A stretch of DNA of 64,000 bases, from positions 1 through 64,000 of the forward strand of contig NZ_JBGTCA010000101.1 of NCBI RefSeq assembly GCF_041749095.1, given 5' to 3'. Positions 35,859 through 44,725 of the stretch are shown here, one piece after another. Below the pieces are notes generated by a model. The model was not told the DNA's origin, ran no database searches, and saw only the letters and a program-made list of their open reading frames with translations. Source of the DNA: Aquiflexum sp041749095. Its GTDB lineage: Bacteria; Bacteroidota; Bacteroidia; Cytophagales; Cyclobacteriaceae. A program made the position numbers and the translations under genes. Position 1 is the first letter of the stretch, and each line of letters begins with the position of its first letter.

Positions 35859-36271
35859 ATTCTAGCAAAAACAAAAGAGTATCAACGGCAAGCACCTTTT
35901 TAAAGGTTGTAGCTGCAATTAATGGTTCTGTCCTGGTTATCTTTCTGATTCCCGGAGTGATGGAATCTCTGGGCGTTCAGGAACCATATTCCACTTTTTG
36001 GAGAGAGTTGCCCCTTCTCTTGGCCATCTATGCAAATCTCACGCTGTGGATCTCCGCACTCGATATTGAGAAATTTGCCATTATCCCAATGTGGAACAGT
36101 GTACTGAGGTTCACCTTTACGATTTTCTGTTTTGCCAAAGGATATGGCGATACCGTGGGCTCTTTTGCTGTTCAGCTTGCCATTGCTGACCTGGTAATTG
36201 GTATAATTACCATTGTATTGGTTCAGCGGGCATTGAATAAACCATTTTTGAGTATACTACTTAATAGATAG
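35855..36271 (+). CDS. Four-helix membrane protein, unknown
   Basis: 138 residues with four hydrophobic segments (about 20-35, 48-65, 80-95, 105-125). It is translationally coupled (ATGA) to the reductase upstream. I do not recognise the family. It could be a small DoxX-like or DUF-type membrane partner of the redox enzyme. Confidence 0.7.
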   Translation: MNSSKNKRVSTASTFLKVVAAINGSVLVIFLIPGVMESLGVQEPYSTFWRELPLLLAIYANLTLWISALDIEKFAIIPMWNSVLRFTFTIFCFAKGYGDTVGSFAVQLAIADLVIGIITIVLVQRALNKPFLSILLNR

Positions 36272-36290
36272 CCGAAACAAACAATCAGTC

Positions 36291-37211
36291 ATGCAGAAAA
36301 CTTTGGAAATAAAGTCCGTAACTCAGACTCATAAATTATTGGGCCTGGCTGCACCTAAGCATCCTTTGGTTACTGTTATAGATGCCCAAGCTTATGAGGG
36401 GCAGCCAGTTTTCAAAGAGATTAAGGTAGTGATGGATATGTACCGAATTACCTTGAAATCATCAAACTACAAAGGGTATATAAAGTACGGCAGAAACTCA
36501 TACGATTATGAGGAAGGCACTTTAATTTTTTCTGCCCCGGGGCAGGTGATGGAATATGGATCTGAGACTGAACCTGAACCTGTAGATGCCATCAAAGGAT
36601 GGACTTTGGCATTTCATCCTGACTTGATTAGAAAGCATCCGTTATCTAAAAAAATCAGTCAATACTCGTTTTTCAATTATGATGTCACCGAAGCGCTGCA
36701 TCTTTCTGATAATGAGCGAAGGATTATAGAGGAGCTCATAGAGAAAGTTGTAGTAGAGTACAGTCAAAACCTGGATCAGCACAGTCAGCATCTAATCATT
36801 TCGAATATAGAGCTACTTCTGGATTATTGCTTGCGATTTTACGATAGACAGTTTTACACCCGAACCAATTTCAATAGCGATATTGTTTCGAAGTTTGAAA
36901 AATTACTCATTTCGCATTATCAGTCAGATAGCCTTAAAGAACATGGCATGCCCACTGTGGGTTATTTTGGTAAGGCAATGAACGTATCGCCCCATTATCT
37001 AAGTGACCTGCTCAAGAAAGAAACAGGCATGACAGCCAAGGAACAAATACATTTATTCATCATTAACAAAGCCAAAAACAGCTTACTCAATTCGGCTAAA
37101 TCGATTAGTGAGATTGGGTATGAATTAGGCTTTGAGTATCCGCAACATTTTAGCAATCTTTTCAAATCAAAAACAGGTTACAGTCCAAGTGAATTTAGAA
37201 ACCACAATTAA
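36291..37211 (+). CDS. AraC-family transcriptional regulator (paralog 1)
   Basis: 306 residues. The N-terminal cupin-like sensor has YGRNSYDYEEGTLIFSAPGQV and FHPDLIRKHPL; the C-terminal double HTH has YFGKAMNVSPHYLSDLLKKE and ISEIGYELGFEYPQHFSNLFK. It sits 20 bases after the membrane-protein gene and 5 bases before a broken SDR gene, its likely target. A close paralog lies at 38253. Confidence 0.92.
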   Translation: MQKTLEIKSVTQTHKLLGLAAPKHPLVTVIDAQAYEGQPVFKEIKVVMDMYRITLKSSNYKGYIKYGRNSYDYEEGTLIFSAPGQVMEYGSETEPEPVDAIKGWTLAFHPDLIRKHPLSKKISQYSFFNYDVTEALHLSDNERRIIEELIEKVVVEYSQNLDQHSQHLIISNIELLLDYCLRFYDRQFYTRTNFNSDIVSKFEKLLISHYQSDSLKEHGMPTVGYFGKAMNVSPHYLSDLLKKETGMTAKEQIHLFIINKAKNSLLNSAKSISEIGYELGFEYPQHFSNLFKSKTGYSPSEFRNHN

Positions 37212-37216
37212 AAAAA

Positions 37217-37481
37217 ATGGAAAACATAAACAACCTGCCAAATCAGGAAGGACGAAACATAGTTGTAACAGGTGCCAACTCGGGGCTTGGTTACGAAACA
37301 ACCTTAGCATTAGCCAGGAAAGGGGCAAAAGTAATCTTGGCTTGCCGAAGCATGGATAAAGCCAATCGCACCAATGGTTGCTGCTGAAACAATGGAAGGA
37401 ATTAATGGAAATAAAGCTCATGCTCTACCACACGATTTGCTCATTGAGACTTTAAAAAAATACAACCGATTGAAAGAATGA
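37217..37481 (+). pseudogene. Truncated and frameshifted SDR gene
   Basis: Starts MENINNLPNQEG and continues with the SDR cofactor motif TGANSGLGYE and LACRSMDKAN, then hits a stop at 37385-37387. In the +1 frame the coding sense resumes as MVAAETMEGINGNKAHALPH, the expected next SDR segment. It then degenerates and ends at 37481, just before intron remnant 2. At least one indel and loss of the catalytic YxxxK part make it non-functional. Confidence 0.75.
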
Positions 37482-37490
37482 CGTGGTACA

Positions 37491-37596
37491 ATCGAATAGC
37501 CCGACCTAAGCCAATTGGCTCATTTTGAGGCTCTCACTATTTATCCCTCTGGAATAATTTATTATCTTCGATACCTGATGCCCATGCTGGGCGCAC
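37491..37596 (-). mobile_element. ORF-less group II intron remnant 2 (about 106 bases)
   Basis: The minus strand begins GTGCGCCCAGCATGGGCATC, very close to remnant 1, and continues through GGTATCGAAGATAATAAATT and CCAGAGGGATAAATA, also shared with remnant 1. It then jumps to GTGAGAGCC and ends CTATTCGAT. Only the first about 65 and last about 40 bases of an intron remain. Confidence 0.65.
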
Positions 37597-37600
37597 ACGA

Positions 37601-37619
37601 CGTTGTAAGTAATTTAAAC
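37601..37619. repeat. Cassette-boundary-like motif beside intron 2
   Basis: CGTTGTAAGTAATTTAAAC resembles the CGTTGTAGCGAATTAAAAA end of repeat A (32322 onward). Intron remnant 2 starts 4 bases away, so the intron seems to have entered at this motif. Confidence 0.35.
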
Positions 37620-37627
37620 AAACCAAA

Positions 37628-38089
37628 ATGATGAATAGATATACCCAACGAATTACCCTATCATTCTTAGTCCTCTTTTCGACTAATGAATTAAAAGCAC
37701 AATCGACAGTTAAGGAAATTACGGATGAATTTTTTATAACTTATGAAGAATCACCTCAAAACGCTGTTGACTTTATTTTCAGCACAAACAAATGGATGAT
37801 GGAAAGAAATAAAGATGGAATTGAAAATGTAAAAACTCAATTGCAAAGCTTTCTTGGATTAGTTGGCGACTATTATGGCTATGAAAAAATAACTGAAAAA
37901 AGTATTGGTGAAAGTTTTAAGCTCATAAGTTATATGATGAGGTATGACCGACAACCTGTTCGATTTACCCTTGTTTTCTACAAACCTAAGGACAAATGGC
38001 AAGTTCAGAATTTCAAATATGATGACAATTTGGACGCTGAACTGGAAGAATCAGGGAAAGTTTATCGACTGAAACAGAATTGGGAATAA
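37628..38089 (+). CDS. Secreted protein of unknown function
   Basis: 153 residues. Signal peptide (MMNRYTQRITLSFLVLFSTNELKAQ), then a mixed alpha/beta domain with SIGESFKLISYMMRYDRQPV and FYKPKDKWQVQNFKYDDNL, which may be an NTF2-like or DUF4019-like fold. I cannot name the family. It is isolated between island repeats. Confidence 0.7.
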   Translation: MMNRYTQRITLSFLVLFSTNELKAQSTVKEITDEFFITYEESPQNAVDFIFSTNKWMMERNKDGIENVKTQLQSFLGLVGDYYGYEKITEKSIGESFKLISYMMRYDRQPVRFTLVFYKPKDKWQVQNFKYDDNLDAELEESGKVYRLKQNWE

Positions 38090-38252
38090 AAATTCTTTAC
38101 AAGCTTATACTTGAACGTTCTCTGCAAGCTAGAAAGCGTAACGATAACCAAATATTACAAACCATATTTTATGCTAAGCATTCTGCGTTTTGTGTTAGAC
38201 AAAGCATTTTATATTACTGATCTTTATGATTGATTTTTAACAGCGTGTAAAA

Positions 38253-39155
38253 ATGTCCTTTCTCAAAGTAGCTTCCATCAGCCAATTACATCAGTTAATG
38301 GGTTTGCCAAAACCGCAACACCCCCTTATTTCATTGGTAGATGTGTCAAAAATCCAGGTGACGGAAGAACAGGTTAATGTCAAGGTGATTTTCGACTTTT
38401 ACATGGTGTCGCTAAAGGATAAAAGCTGTGGAATCGAATATGGCAGAAACACTTTCGACTTTGATGAAGGCGTGATGATCTTTACAGCTCCTGGACAGGT
38501 GTACACCTTTACCAAAGCTTTCAAACCCGGGGAAATAAGCGGCTGGATGCTCTTCTTCCATCCCGATTTGATTCGAAATACCCATTTAGGTAAACAAATA
38601 AATGAGTACTCTTTCTTTAACTATGAGGTTTTTGAAGCCCTGCATTTGTCTGCAGATGAAGAAAAAACCATGAATGCCACAGTCGCCAATATAATGGAGG
38701 AATATCAACAGCGTATTGACAATCACAGTCAGCGTGTACTTGTTTCGAATCTTGAACTTCTTTTAAATTATAGCCTAAGGTATTATGAAAGGCAGTTTAA
38801 CACCCGGGCTAGTCAAAGTAGAGATATCATTGCCCTGTTTGAAAAAGAGCTTAAAAATTACTTTAATACAGAAAAAAACCTTGATTTAGGTATGCCCGGC
38901 ATTCAGTACTTTGCTGAGATCGTCCATCTTTCTCCTCACTATTTTGGCGATCTGGTCAAGAAAGAAACCGGTAGGACTCCCAAAGACCACATCAATGATT
39001 TTGTAATTGATCTGGCTAAAAATCTATTGGTGGGATCAGAGCAATCCGTGAGTGAGATCGCTTACCAATTAGGTTTCAACTACCCACATTATTTCACCCG
39101 CCTATTTAAATCAAAGGTGGGACATACTCCCGTAGCATATCGCAAGCTGAATTAA
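38253..39155 (+). CDS. AraC-family transcriptional regulator (paralog 2)
   Basis: 300 residues, colinear with the gene at 36291 and sharing long patches (YGRNTFDFDEGVMIFTAPGQV, FHPDLIRNTHLGKQI, NHSQRVLVSNLELLLNYSLR, then the double HTH). It precedes an intact aldehyde dehydrogenase and SDR, which are its likely targets. The two copies look like a duplication of an AraC plus SDR module. Confidence 0.92.
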   Translation: MSFLKVASISQLHQLMGLPKPQHPLISLVDVSKIQVTEEQVNVKVIFDFYMVSLKDKSCGIEYGRNTFDFDEGVMIFTAPGQVYTFTKAFKPGEISGWMLFFHPDLIRNTHLGKQINEYSFFNYEVFEALHLSADEEKTMNATVANIMEEYQQRIDNHSQRVLVSNLELLLNYSLRYYERQFNTRASQSRDIIALFEKELKNYFNTEKNLDLGMPGIQYFAEIVHLSPHYFGDLVKKETGRTPKDHINDFVIDLAKNLLVGSEQSVSEIAYQLGFNYPHYFTRLFKSKVGHTPVAYRKLN

Positions 39156-39246
39156 TTCTGCATTTTGTGTTGTTCATCCTGCAATTCGTGCGATTGTAGA
39201 TCATTGATATTATTCACTTTTGTAATGTACAAACTGAAATAAAATC

Positions 39247-40842
39247 ATGACCGCACAAGAAGCATACAATCACCTAGACCCAAAAAAGTGGGTAAATACT
39301 AATGTTAAAGAGCGATTAAGCCTTTTAAAACAAATTCAAAAAAACTTACAAACATATGCCAAATCACTCGGTGAGGCTGATGCTAAAATGAAAAACGAGT
39401 TGATTGGGAAAGAAGTGGTGAGTATAGCTGATGGAATAGCCGGATCGGTCATACCCATGGCTAATACACTGATGGGGATAAAAAACCTTTATGAAGCGCT
39501 GGCAAAAGGAAAAATGCCTGAGCCACTATCTGTAAAGGAAACCAGTGATGAACTATATGAGATTCAGGTATTTCCTATCTATAAAATGGACAAATTGGTA
39601 GCCGGCAAACAAAAAGGATATCTGCACGTGGAAGGAAGCCCGAGACAAAGCAACCCTTTGGATAAACCTTCCGGGATCATTGCCATATCAGGCGCCGGTA
39701 ATTACAGCTCTTCCTTAGAAATGGCGATGGCCTTATTTCTGGAAAATAAAGCAGTGGTGCACAAACCCCACCAATTGAATGAGGCTACCGACCTTGTTTG
39801 GGAAAAAATATTTGCCCCATTGATCGACCTTAAAGCGGTTGCTTTTTGTGATGCGGACCAGGGCCGTGAATTGTCTCAACTTAAAGGGCTTTATGCTATT
39901 TATTTCACAGGTTCAACCGGTGTTGCGCACGCTATACAAGATGCAGCAAGTGCCCCGGTAGTTTCAGAATGTGGAGGCAATAACCCTTGTATCATTGTAC
40001 CAGGAGAGTGGACAGATAATGACATTAAGAGGCAAGCGATACAATTAGCCTCAGCTGGAAAATTAAATGGTGGAGCCGCATGCGGGCGCCCCCAAACAAT
40101 TGTAACGTCGAAAAAGTGGAAACAACGGGATCAATTCCTATCTGCACTGCGAAAGGCCATTGCAGAAGAAACATTTGCAGTCTCAGAGCATTATCCCGGG
40201 GTACATGAGACAAAGAAGGCATTTCTTGAAAATCAGCCAACGGCGGAAATTCTAAGACCGAAATCAAGTAAACAGGTTAAAAGTGACTTCATTCTGATTC
40301 CCAATGTTTCTGAAGATGATTTCGCGGTAACAAACGAAGCTTTCTGTCAGGTTTTCAGCGAAATTCCACTGGATACAACGACCGATACGGATGAATTCCT
40401 CACAAAAGCAACGGAATTCTGTAATACCAAGTTATTGGGCACTTTAGGGTGTATGATTTTAGTAGATAATGATACCTTAAAGCATAAGGAGACACGCATC
40501 ATGCAAGCGATCAGAGAACTCAATTATGGTGGTATTTCTGTAAATGATATTCCTCCCAATATCTGGCTTAATGGTTATCTGACCTGGGGTGGCTGTAATG
40601 AGAAAAAATCTGATTTTGTATCAGGAGTGGGAAATTTTGGTAATCCATTTAGCTACGAAAACGTGAAGAAATCTGTGATCATTAATGATTTCTATTCAAC
40701 CAGCTTTGAATTGACCCATAAAAAACGAGTAGAACATCTACTTGAAAATTTGTCTTATTTCACCATTGATCAGAGTTGGGCTCACTTTGCAAAACTGGCA
40801 GGACAAATGACTATCGACAATTTTAAAAGTAAAGATTTTTAA
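39247..40842 (+). CDS. Aldehyde dehydrogenase family protein
   Basis: 531 residues. Probable general base E241 in SECGGNNPCIIV and probable catalytic C279 in NGGAACGRPQTI, plus an ALDH-like FTGSTGVAHA cofactor loop. The N-terminal part is longer than in classic ALDHs and the GGAACGRP context is unusual, so it is a divergent member. It precedes the SDR by 11 bases. Confidence 0.85.
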   Translation: MTAQEAYNHLDPKKWVNTNVKERLSLLKQIQKNLQTYAKSLGEADAKMKNELIGKEVVSIADGIAGSVIPMANTLMGIKNLYEALAKGKMPEPLSVKETSDELYEIQVFPIYKMDKLVAGKQKGYLHVEGSPRQSNPLDKPSGIIAISGAGNYSSSLEMAMALFLENKAVVHKPHQLNEATDLVWEKIFAPLIDLKAVAFCDADQGRELSQLKGLYAIYFTGSTGVAHAIQDAASAPVVSECGGNNPCIIVPGEWTDNDIKRQAIQLASAGKLNGGAACGRPQTIVTSKKWKQRDQFLSALRKAIAEETFAVSEHYPGVHETKKAFLENQPTAEILRPKSSKQVKSDFILIPNVSEDDFAVTNEAFCQVFSEIPLDTTTDTDEFLTKATEFCNTKLLGTLGCMILVDNDTLKHKETRIMQAIRELNYGGISVNDIPPNIWLNGYLTWGGCNEKKSDFVSGVGNFGNPFSYENVKKSVIINDFYSTSFELTHKKRVEHLLENLSYFTIDQSWAHFAKLAGQMTIDNFKSKDF

Positions 40843-40853
40843 TAAAAATAATT

Positions 40854-41633
40854 ATGAAAAAAACGGCATTAATCACAGGAGCAAGCAGTGGCATTGGCAA
40901 AGAGTTTGCCCACATACACGCAGAAAAAGGTGACAACTTAATCATTGTGGCCAGAAGACTGGAAAAACTTGAAGAACTCCAAAAAGAACTTGAAGGTATA
41001 CATAAGATTCAGGTCGTACCAATTGATAAAGACTTAGGCGTGTCGGGGGCTGCCAAAGAGCTTTTTGATGAGATAAAAATCAAAAACATTCAGGTAGATT
41101 ATCTCATCAATAATGCGGGTTTTGGGCTCAGAGGTAAATTCCACGAATTACCTTGGGAGCGCCAAATAGAAATGATCAATCTCAATATGATTGCTTTAAC
41201 GGAGTTGATGTATTTGTTTTTACCAGAAATGGTCAATAGAAATAGTGGTAAAATCCTGAACATTTCGTCAACGGCTTCCTTGATGCCTGGCCCGCTACAA
41301 GCGGTATATTTTGCCACCAAATCTTATGTGACATCAATTAGCAATGCCGTGGCTGAAGAATTACACGATACGAATATTACTGTAACCGCTTTGATGCCAG
41401 GAGCTACCAAAACAGAATTTGCTAAAACATCGGGCTTGGAAGGCACAGATTTATTTAAAAGTACAGTAAATCCAAGGAGTGTAGCGCAGGATGGCTACAA
41501 AGCCATGATAAAAGGGAAATTAAATGTAATCTCTGGTTTTCCCTTATCTCAAAGGATTTCAACTGCATTGATGCCCTTCATGCCTAAAAAAATGATTCTT
41601 CAACAAATCAGGAAGATGCAGGAGTTGAAGTAG
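40854..41633 (+). CDS. Short-chain dehydrogenase/reductase
   Basis: 259 residues. Cofactor motif TGASSGIG (8-15), NNAG (86-89), catalytic S139, Y152 and K156 in YFATK. A classical SDR, here with a long C-terminal tail (FPLSQRISTALMPFMPKKMI) typical of DltE/YqjQ-like SDRs. It pairs with the preceding ALDH. Confidence 0.93.
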   Translation: MKKTALITGASSGIGKEFAHIHAEKGDNLIIVARRLEKLEELQKELEGIHKIQVVPIDKDLGVSGAAKELFDEIKIKNIQVDYLINNAGFGLRGKFHELPWERQIEMINLNMIALTELMYLFLPEMVNRNSGKILNISSTASLMPGPLQAVYFATKSYVTSISNAVAEELHDTNITVTALMPGATKTEFAKTSGLEGTDLFKSTVNPRSVAQDGYKAMIKGKLNVISGFPLSQRISTALMPFMPKKMILQQIRKMQELK

Positions 41634-41681
41634 TTTAAAATTCAACAAAAAACCTATGATAATGTAAACAAAGAAATAATT

Positions 41682-42164
41682 ATGGACAATATCGTAAAAT
41701 ACTTTTCTGGTGAAAAACTGCAGTGCAGCATTGGAATATTAATTGGGATAACTGGCCTGGCGCTCTCTATTTATTTTGTTTATCTAAATAAAGAGGTTTA
41801 TAAAGGAATTGCTTTTGCCTTTATTCCACTTTCGCTATTGCTACTAGCTATTTGCGTGGGAGTCGTAATACGTACACCAAAAGATATAAAAAGAGTGAGT
41901 AGCTATTATGAAAGTGAACCAAACAAAATACAAACGGAAGAAATACCTCGTATGGAGAAAGTAATGAAAACCTTTCCTGTAGTTAAAAAAGTAGAGATTG
42001 GGATTATCATTGTGGGGATCTTACTATTACTTGTGATGTGGAAAAATGACCTCCTAAAAGGTATTGGATTTGGGCTTATTATACAGGGCATAATGCTATA
42101 CGGCTTTGACCATTTTGCACAATCAAGGGGGAAAATTTATTTTGAATTTCTGAACTCTCTTTAA
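41682..42164 (+). CDS. Membrane protein of unknown function
   Basis: 160 residues with four hydrophobic helices arranged as two pairs around a charged central loop (about 68-100). It follows the SDR by 48 bases and may be in the same operon. Not a family I recognise. Confidence 0.7.
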   Translation: MDNIVKYFSGEKLQCSIGILIGITGLALSIYFVYLNKEVYKGIAFAFIPLSLLLLAICVGVVIRTPKDIKRVSSYYESEPNKIQTEEIPRMEKVMKTFPVVKKVEIGIIIVGILLLLVMWKNDLLKGIGFGLIIQGIMLYGFDHFAQSRGKIYFEFLNSL

Positions 42165-42274
42165 GCTAAAAACACGTATCGCTAACCTTGCAATAAACTA
42201 AAAAAAAAATGGTATACTTTGGATACGTTTTAGTTTAAATCCACATTTTTTTACTCTTTTGGTCGACAGGAGGG

Positions 42275-42595
42275 ATGATAGAATTCTTTTCTTCTAAAGT
42301 ACCTTGGACCCCATATACAAACCTTGATTTTCCAAAATGGTTACTTCCAATTCATTGGGGTTCATTAATAATCACTTTTACAGGATTCTTAATTGGCTAT
42401 TTTACCGGGTGGAGCAAAACCCCTGAGTTTATGCTTGCATCATATACTATGCTGTTCACAATCTGCGTCATCGAGACTTTTGGAATTATGACAAGTCAAA
42501 CAAGGTATCTTGCTATGATTACAGAACTTGTGACATACATAGTGATTTTGGCATTGTTGTTTAAAAACAAATATTTTATTGACTACTTCGCCTGA
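42275..42595 (+). CDS. Small membrane protein of unknown function
   Basis: 106 residues, about three membrane helices (30-48, 55-70, 82-96). The 110-base gap before it contains an AAACTAAAA/TTTTAGTTT inverted repeat near 42197-42238. Function unknown. Confidence 0.6.
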   Translation: MIEFFSSKVPWTPYTNLDFPKWLLPIHWGSLIITFTGFLIGYFTGWSKTPEFMLASYTMLFTICVIETFGIMTSQTRYLAMITELVTYIVILALLFKNKYFIDYFA

Positions 42596-42660
42596 CTAAC
42601 AGAAAAAATGAAATTCAAAATAACTGAATTTCCAGTAAAGTAAAAGTAACCCGAACCGAA

Positions 42661-43008
42661 ATTCGAGTAGCCCGACCTGAGCCAATTGGCTACTATGGCC
42701 TCTGCTGACTTTTCAGTCTTCACTCGTAGGATCTCCCCAGGGCCTGTCCCGTGACAACGGGATAAGGATAAATTTGCCACTGCACAACCTGACTCTTTCG
42801 CACTTCGGTGCTAAACCCTGATTCCTGCGGCATCCACCAGATAGAGATGTTGGTCAGGGGCTTCGCAAAGATCCCGCTTTCCGGGACAAGTCGTGCTTAC
42901 TCACCCTCCATAATGGCCTCCGTATATGGTTCCCCGATTAATCGGGGCATGCACTGTTCGTCAGTACCGGATTTTGTAGCATCGCTTTCCTGTCCTCCGG
43001 GAGGCGCT
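42661..43008 (-). mobile_element. ORF-less group II intron remnant 3
   Basis: The minus strand ends CTACTCGAAT after an AGCCAATTGGCT hairpin nearly identical to that of remnant 2. Upstream are strings I associate with group II intron domains I-IV, including CGAAGCCCCTGACC, GACAGGCCCTGGGGAGATCC and AAGTCAGCAGAGGCCATAGT, the last usually just before the reverse transcriptase ORF. No GUGYG start is clear; the limit at 43008 is a guess at GCGCCTCCCGGAGG. Confidence 0.6.
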
Positions 43009-43122
43009 TATCTTTTAAAAAAATCACGCATTCTACCTATAATTTTTCAATCCATACCGAAAATAATCTGATTTTATGTAACTTACTGACTATGAATATT
43101 TAACTACTTAAATAAAATTAAG

Positions 43123-44025
43123 ATGAAAGTTAGTTTACTTTTAGGGTTTTTGGGTTTCTTTTTGATTTCCGTCAATACATCTATGGCTCAATTGACAGGT
43201 ACTGTTATCAAAAAAGACCTCGGATTGGAATTTTCAATACCGGAAGGTTGGGTAGGACAGGAGAATAATGGGGTCATATTACTAGGGAGCCACACCGTAC
43301 CAGGAATGATTATACTTTCACTTCATGAATATAAGACTGTAGGAGAGATGAAATCCGAAGCTACTATTGGTTTTTCTGATAATTCAGGCACAGAACTCAG
43401 ACCTGCAGGAGACATCGAAGAAATTGACAGCCATATTATAGGCTTGCCGTATGCCGGCAAACTTGAGGGATATGATGCAAAAGCCTATGTAATAGGAATT
43501 CTAAATCCAAAAGGATATGGGGTAACTATCATGGCTGCAACCAACCCGGAAAATTATTCGGAGGAATACAGGAAAATTTCCCATCAAATTGCCAATAGTT
43601 TAAAATTTTCAGAAATTGACACCTCTTCCCTGTTGGAGGAGTGGAAACAAAAATTGAATAATCGGGCCCTCAATTACATGAGTTCCTACAACAGCAATGA
43701 TTCGAGGGGTTATGGTGGTACCTCCGCAAGGAGAAAAATAAGTCTTTGCGGCAATGGCCAATTTTCCTATTCTTCCAGCTCAAGTATCAATATTGATGTA
43801 GGAGGAGCATTTGGCAACTCTTCCAGCAAAGATTCCGGTTCCGGATCTTGGAATGTTGAAAATGATGGCCCGGCAGGGGCCAAACTTGTACTTCGCTTTC
43901 AGGATGGCAGGGTATGGGAGTATAGTCTTGGGATCAATGATAAAGGCAATACAATTTTGAACGGGGAAAGATACTTTAATATTGGTCTCAATGATCCAAA
44001 TGGGAATGGTCCGGATTGTTATTAA
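43123..44025 (+). CDS. Secreted protein with Ser-rich C-terminal module
   Basis: 300 residues. Signal peptide (MKVSLLLGFLGFFLISVNTSMA). The first half resembles PsbP/DUF1795-like folds (KKDLGLEFSIPEGWVGQEN). The second has a glycine/serine-rich lipocalin-like module with CGNGQFSYSSSSS, GSGSWNVEND and a final GPDCY. Cysteines in CGNG and PDCY may pair. Function unknown. Confidence 0.72.
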   Translation: MKVSLLLGFLGFFLISVNTSMAQLTGTVIKKDLGLEFSIPEGWVGQENNGVILLGSHTVPGMIILSLHEYKTVGEMKSEATIGFSDNSGTELRPAGDIEEIDSHIIGLPYAGKLEGYDAKAYVIGILNPKGYGVTIMAATNPENYSEEYRKISHQIANSLKFSEIDTSSLLEEWKQKLNNRALNYMSSYNSNDSRGYGGTSARRKISLCGNGQFSYSSSSSINIDVGGAFGNSSSKDSGSGSWNVENDGPAGAKLVLRFQDGRVWEYSLGINDKGNTILNGERYFNIGLNDPNGNGPDCY

Positions 44026-44164
44026 TTAAAGGAAACCTTTCATAGGTGGGTATCAATGGGCTGATACTGTAAACAAAAATCATACTAAAAATATTTATAA
44101 CTTTTTGATAAACAATACAATAGGTTTTGGACTTATTCCCATACAAACCAAAACTATTATAACA

Positions 44165-44665
44165 ATGAAAAAATTATTGACTTTTGCGGTCCTGGTTGCA
44201 TTTTTTGTAACCTCCGCATTCACTGTAAACAAAAACGCTACAATCAATCCTGATGCAGACATTGTAGACCTGGCTGTACAGACAGAATTTCTGTCCACTT
44301 TGGTAGCTGCTGTAAAGGCTGGAGATTTGGTCGATGTATTGAAAGGTGATGGTCCCTTCACTGTCTTTGCCCCAACCAATGAGGCATTTGCAAAGTTACC
44401 TGCCGGAACTGTTGAAAACCTTTTGAAGCCAGAAAACAAAGCGCAATTGGTAGCAGTACTGACCTACCATGTTGTGCCCGGAAAAGTTTATTCCAAAGAT
44501 CTGAAAAATGGAATGAAGGCAAAAACTGTTCAAGGTTCTGATGTAACCATCTCACTAAAAGATGGAAAAGCAATGGTAAATAATGCCACTGTATCTACGG
44601 CAGATATTGAAGCTTCCAATGGTGTAGTACACGTGATCGATACTGTGATTCTACCTACAATGTAA
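44165..44665 (+). CDS. Fasciclin (FAS1) domain secreted protein
   Basis: 166 residues from the ATG at 44165, which gives the signal peptide MKKLLTFAVLVAFFVTSAFT; the upstream extension is not signal-like. One FAS1 domain: VDVLKGDGPFTVFAPTNEAF (H1-type) and YHVVPGKVYSKDL, ending GVVHVIDTVILP. Likely adhesive or matrix-associated. It ends in a terminator. Confidence 0.92.
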   Translation: MKKLLTFAVLVAFFVTSAFTVNKNATINPDADIVDLAVQTEFLSTLVAAVKAGDLVDVLKGDGPFTVFAPTNEAFAKLPAGTVENLLKPENKAQLVAVLTYHVVPGKVYSKDLKNGMKAKTVQGSDVTISLKDGKAMVNNATVSTADIEASNGVVHVIDTVILPTM

Positions 44666-44686
44666 TTTTATCTGACTTTAGTTACT

Positions 44687-44718
44687 AAAAAGCCCCTTCA
44701 AATATGATGGGGCTTTTT
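44687..44718. terminator. Bidirectional terminator after the fasciclin gene
   Basis: AAAAAGCCCC and GGGGCTTTTT around a 12-base loop, between converging genes. Confidence 0.8.
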
Positions 44719-44725
44719 GTTGTAG

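Noticed and set aside
42808..43071. Plus-strand 87-codon ORF
   Set aside because: Mostly inside intron remnant 3 and its flank; low coding sense.
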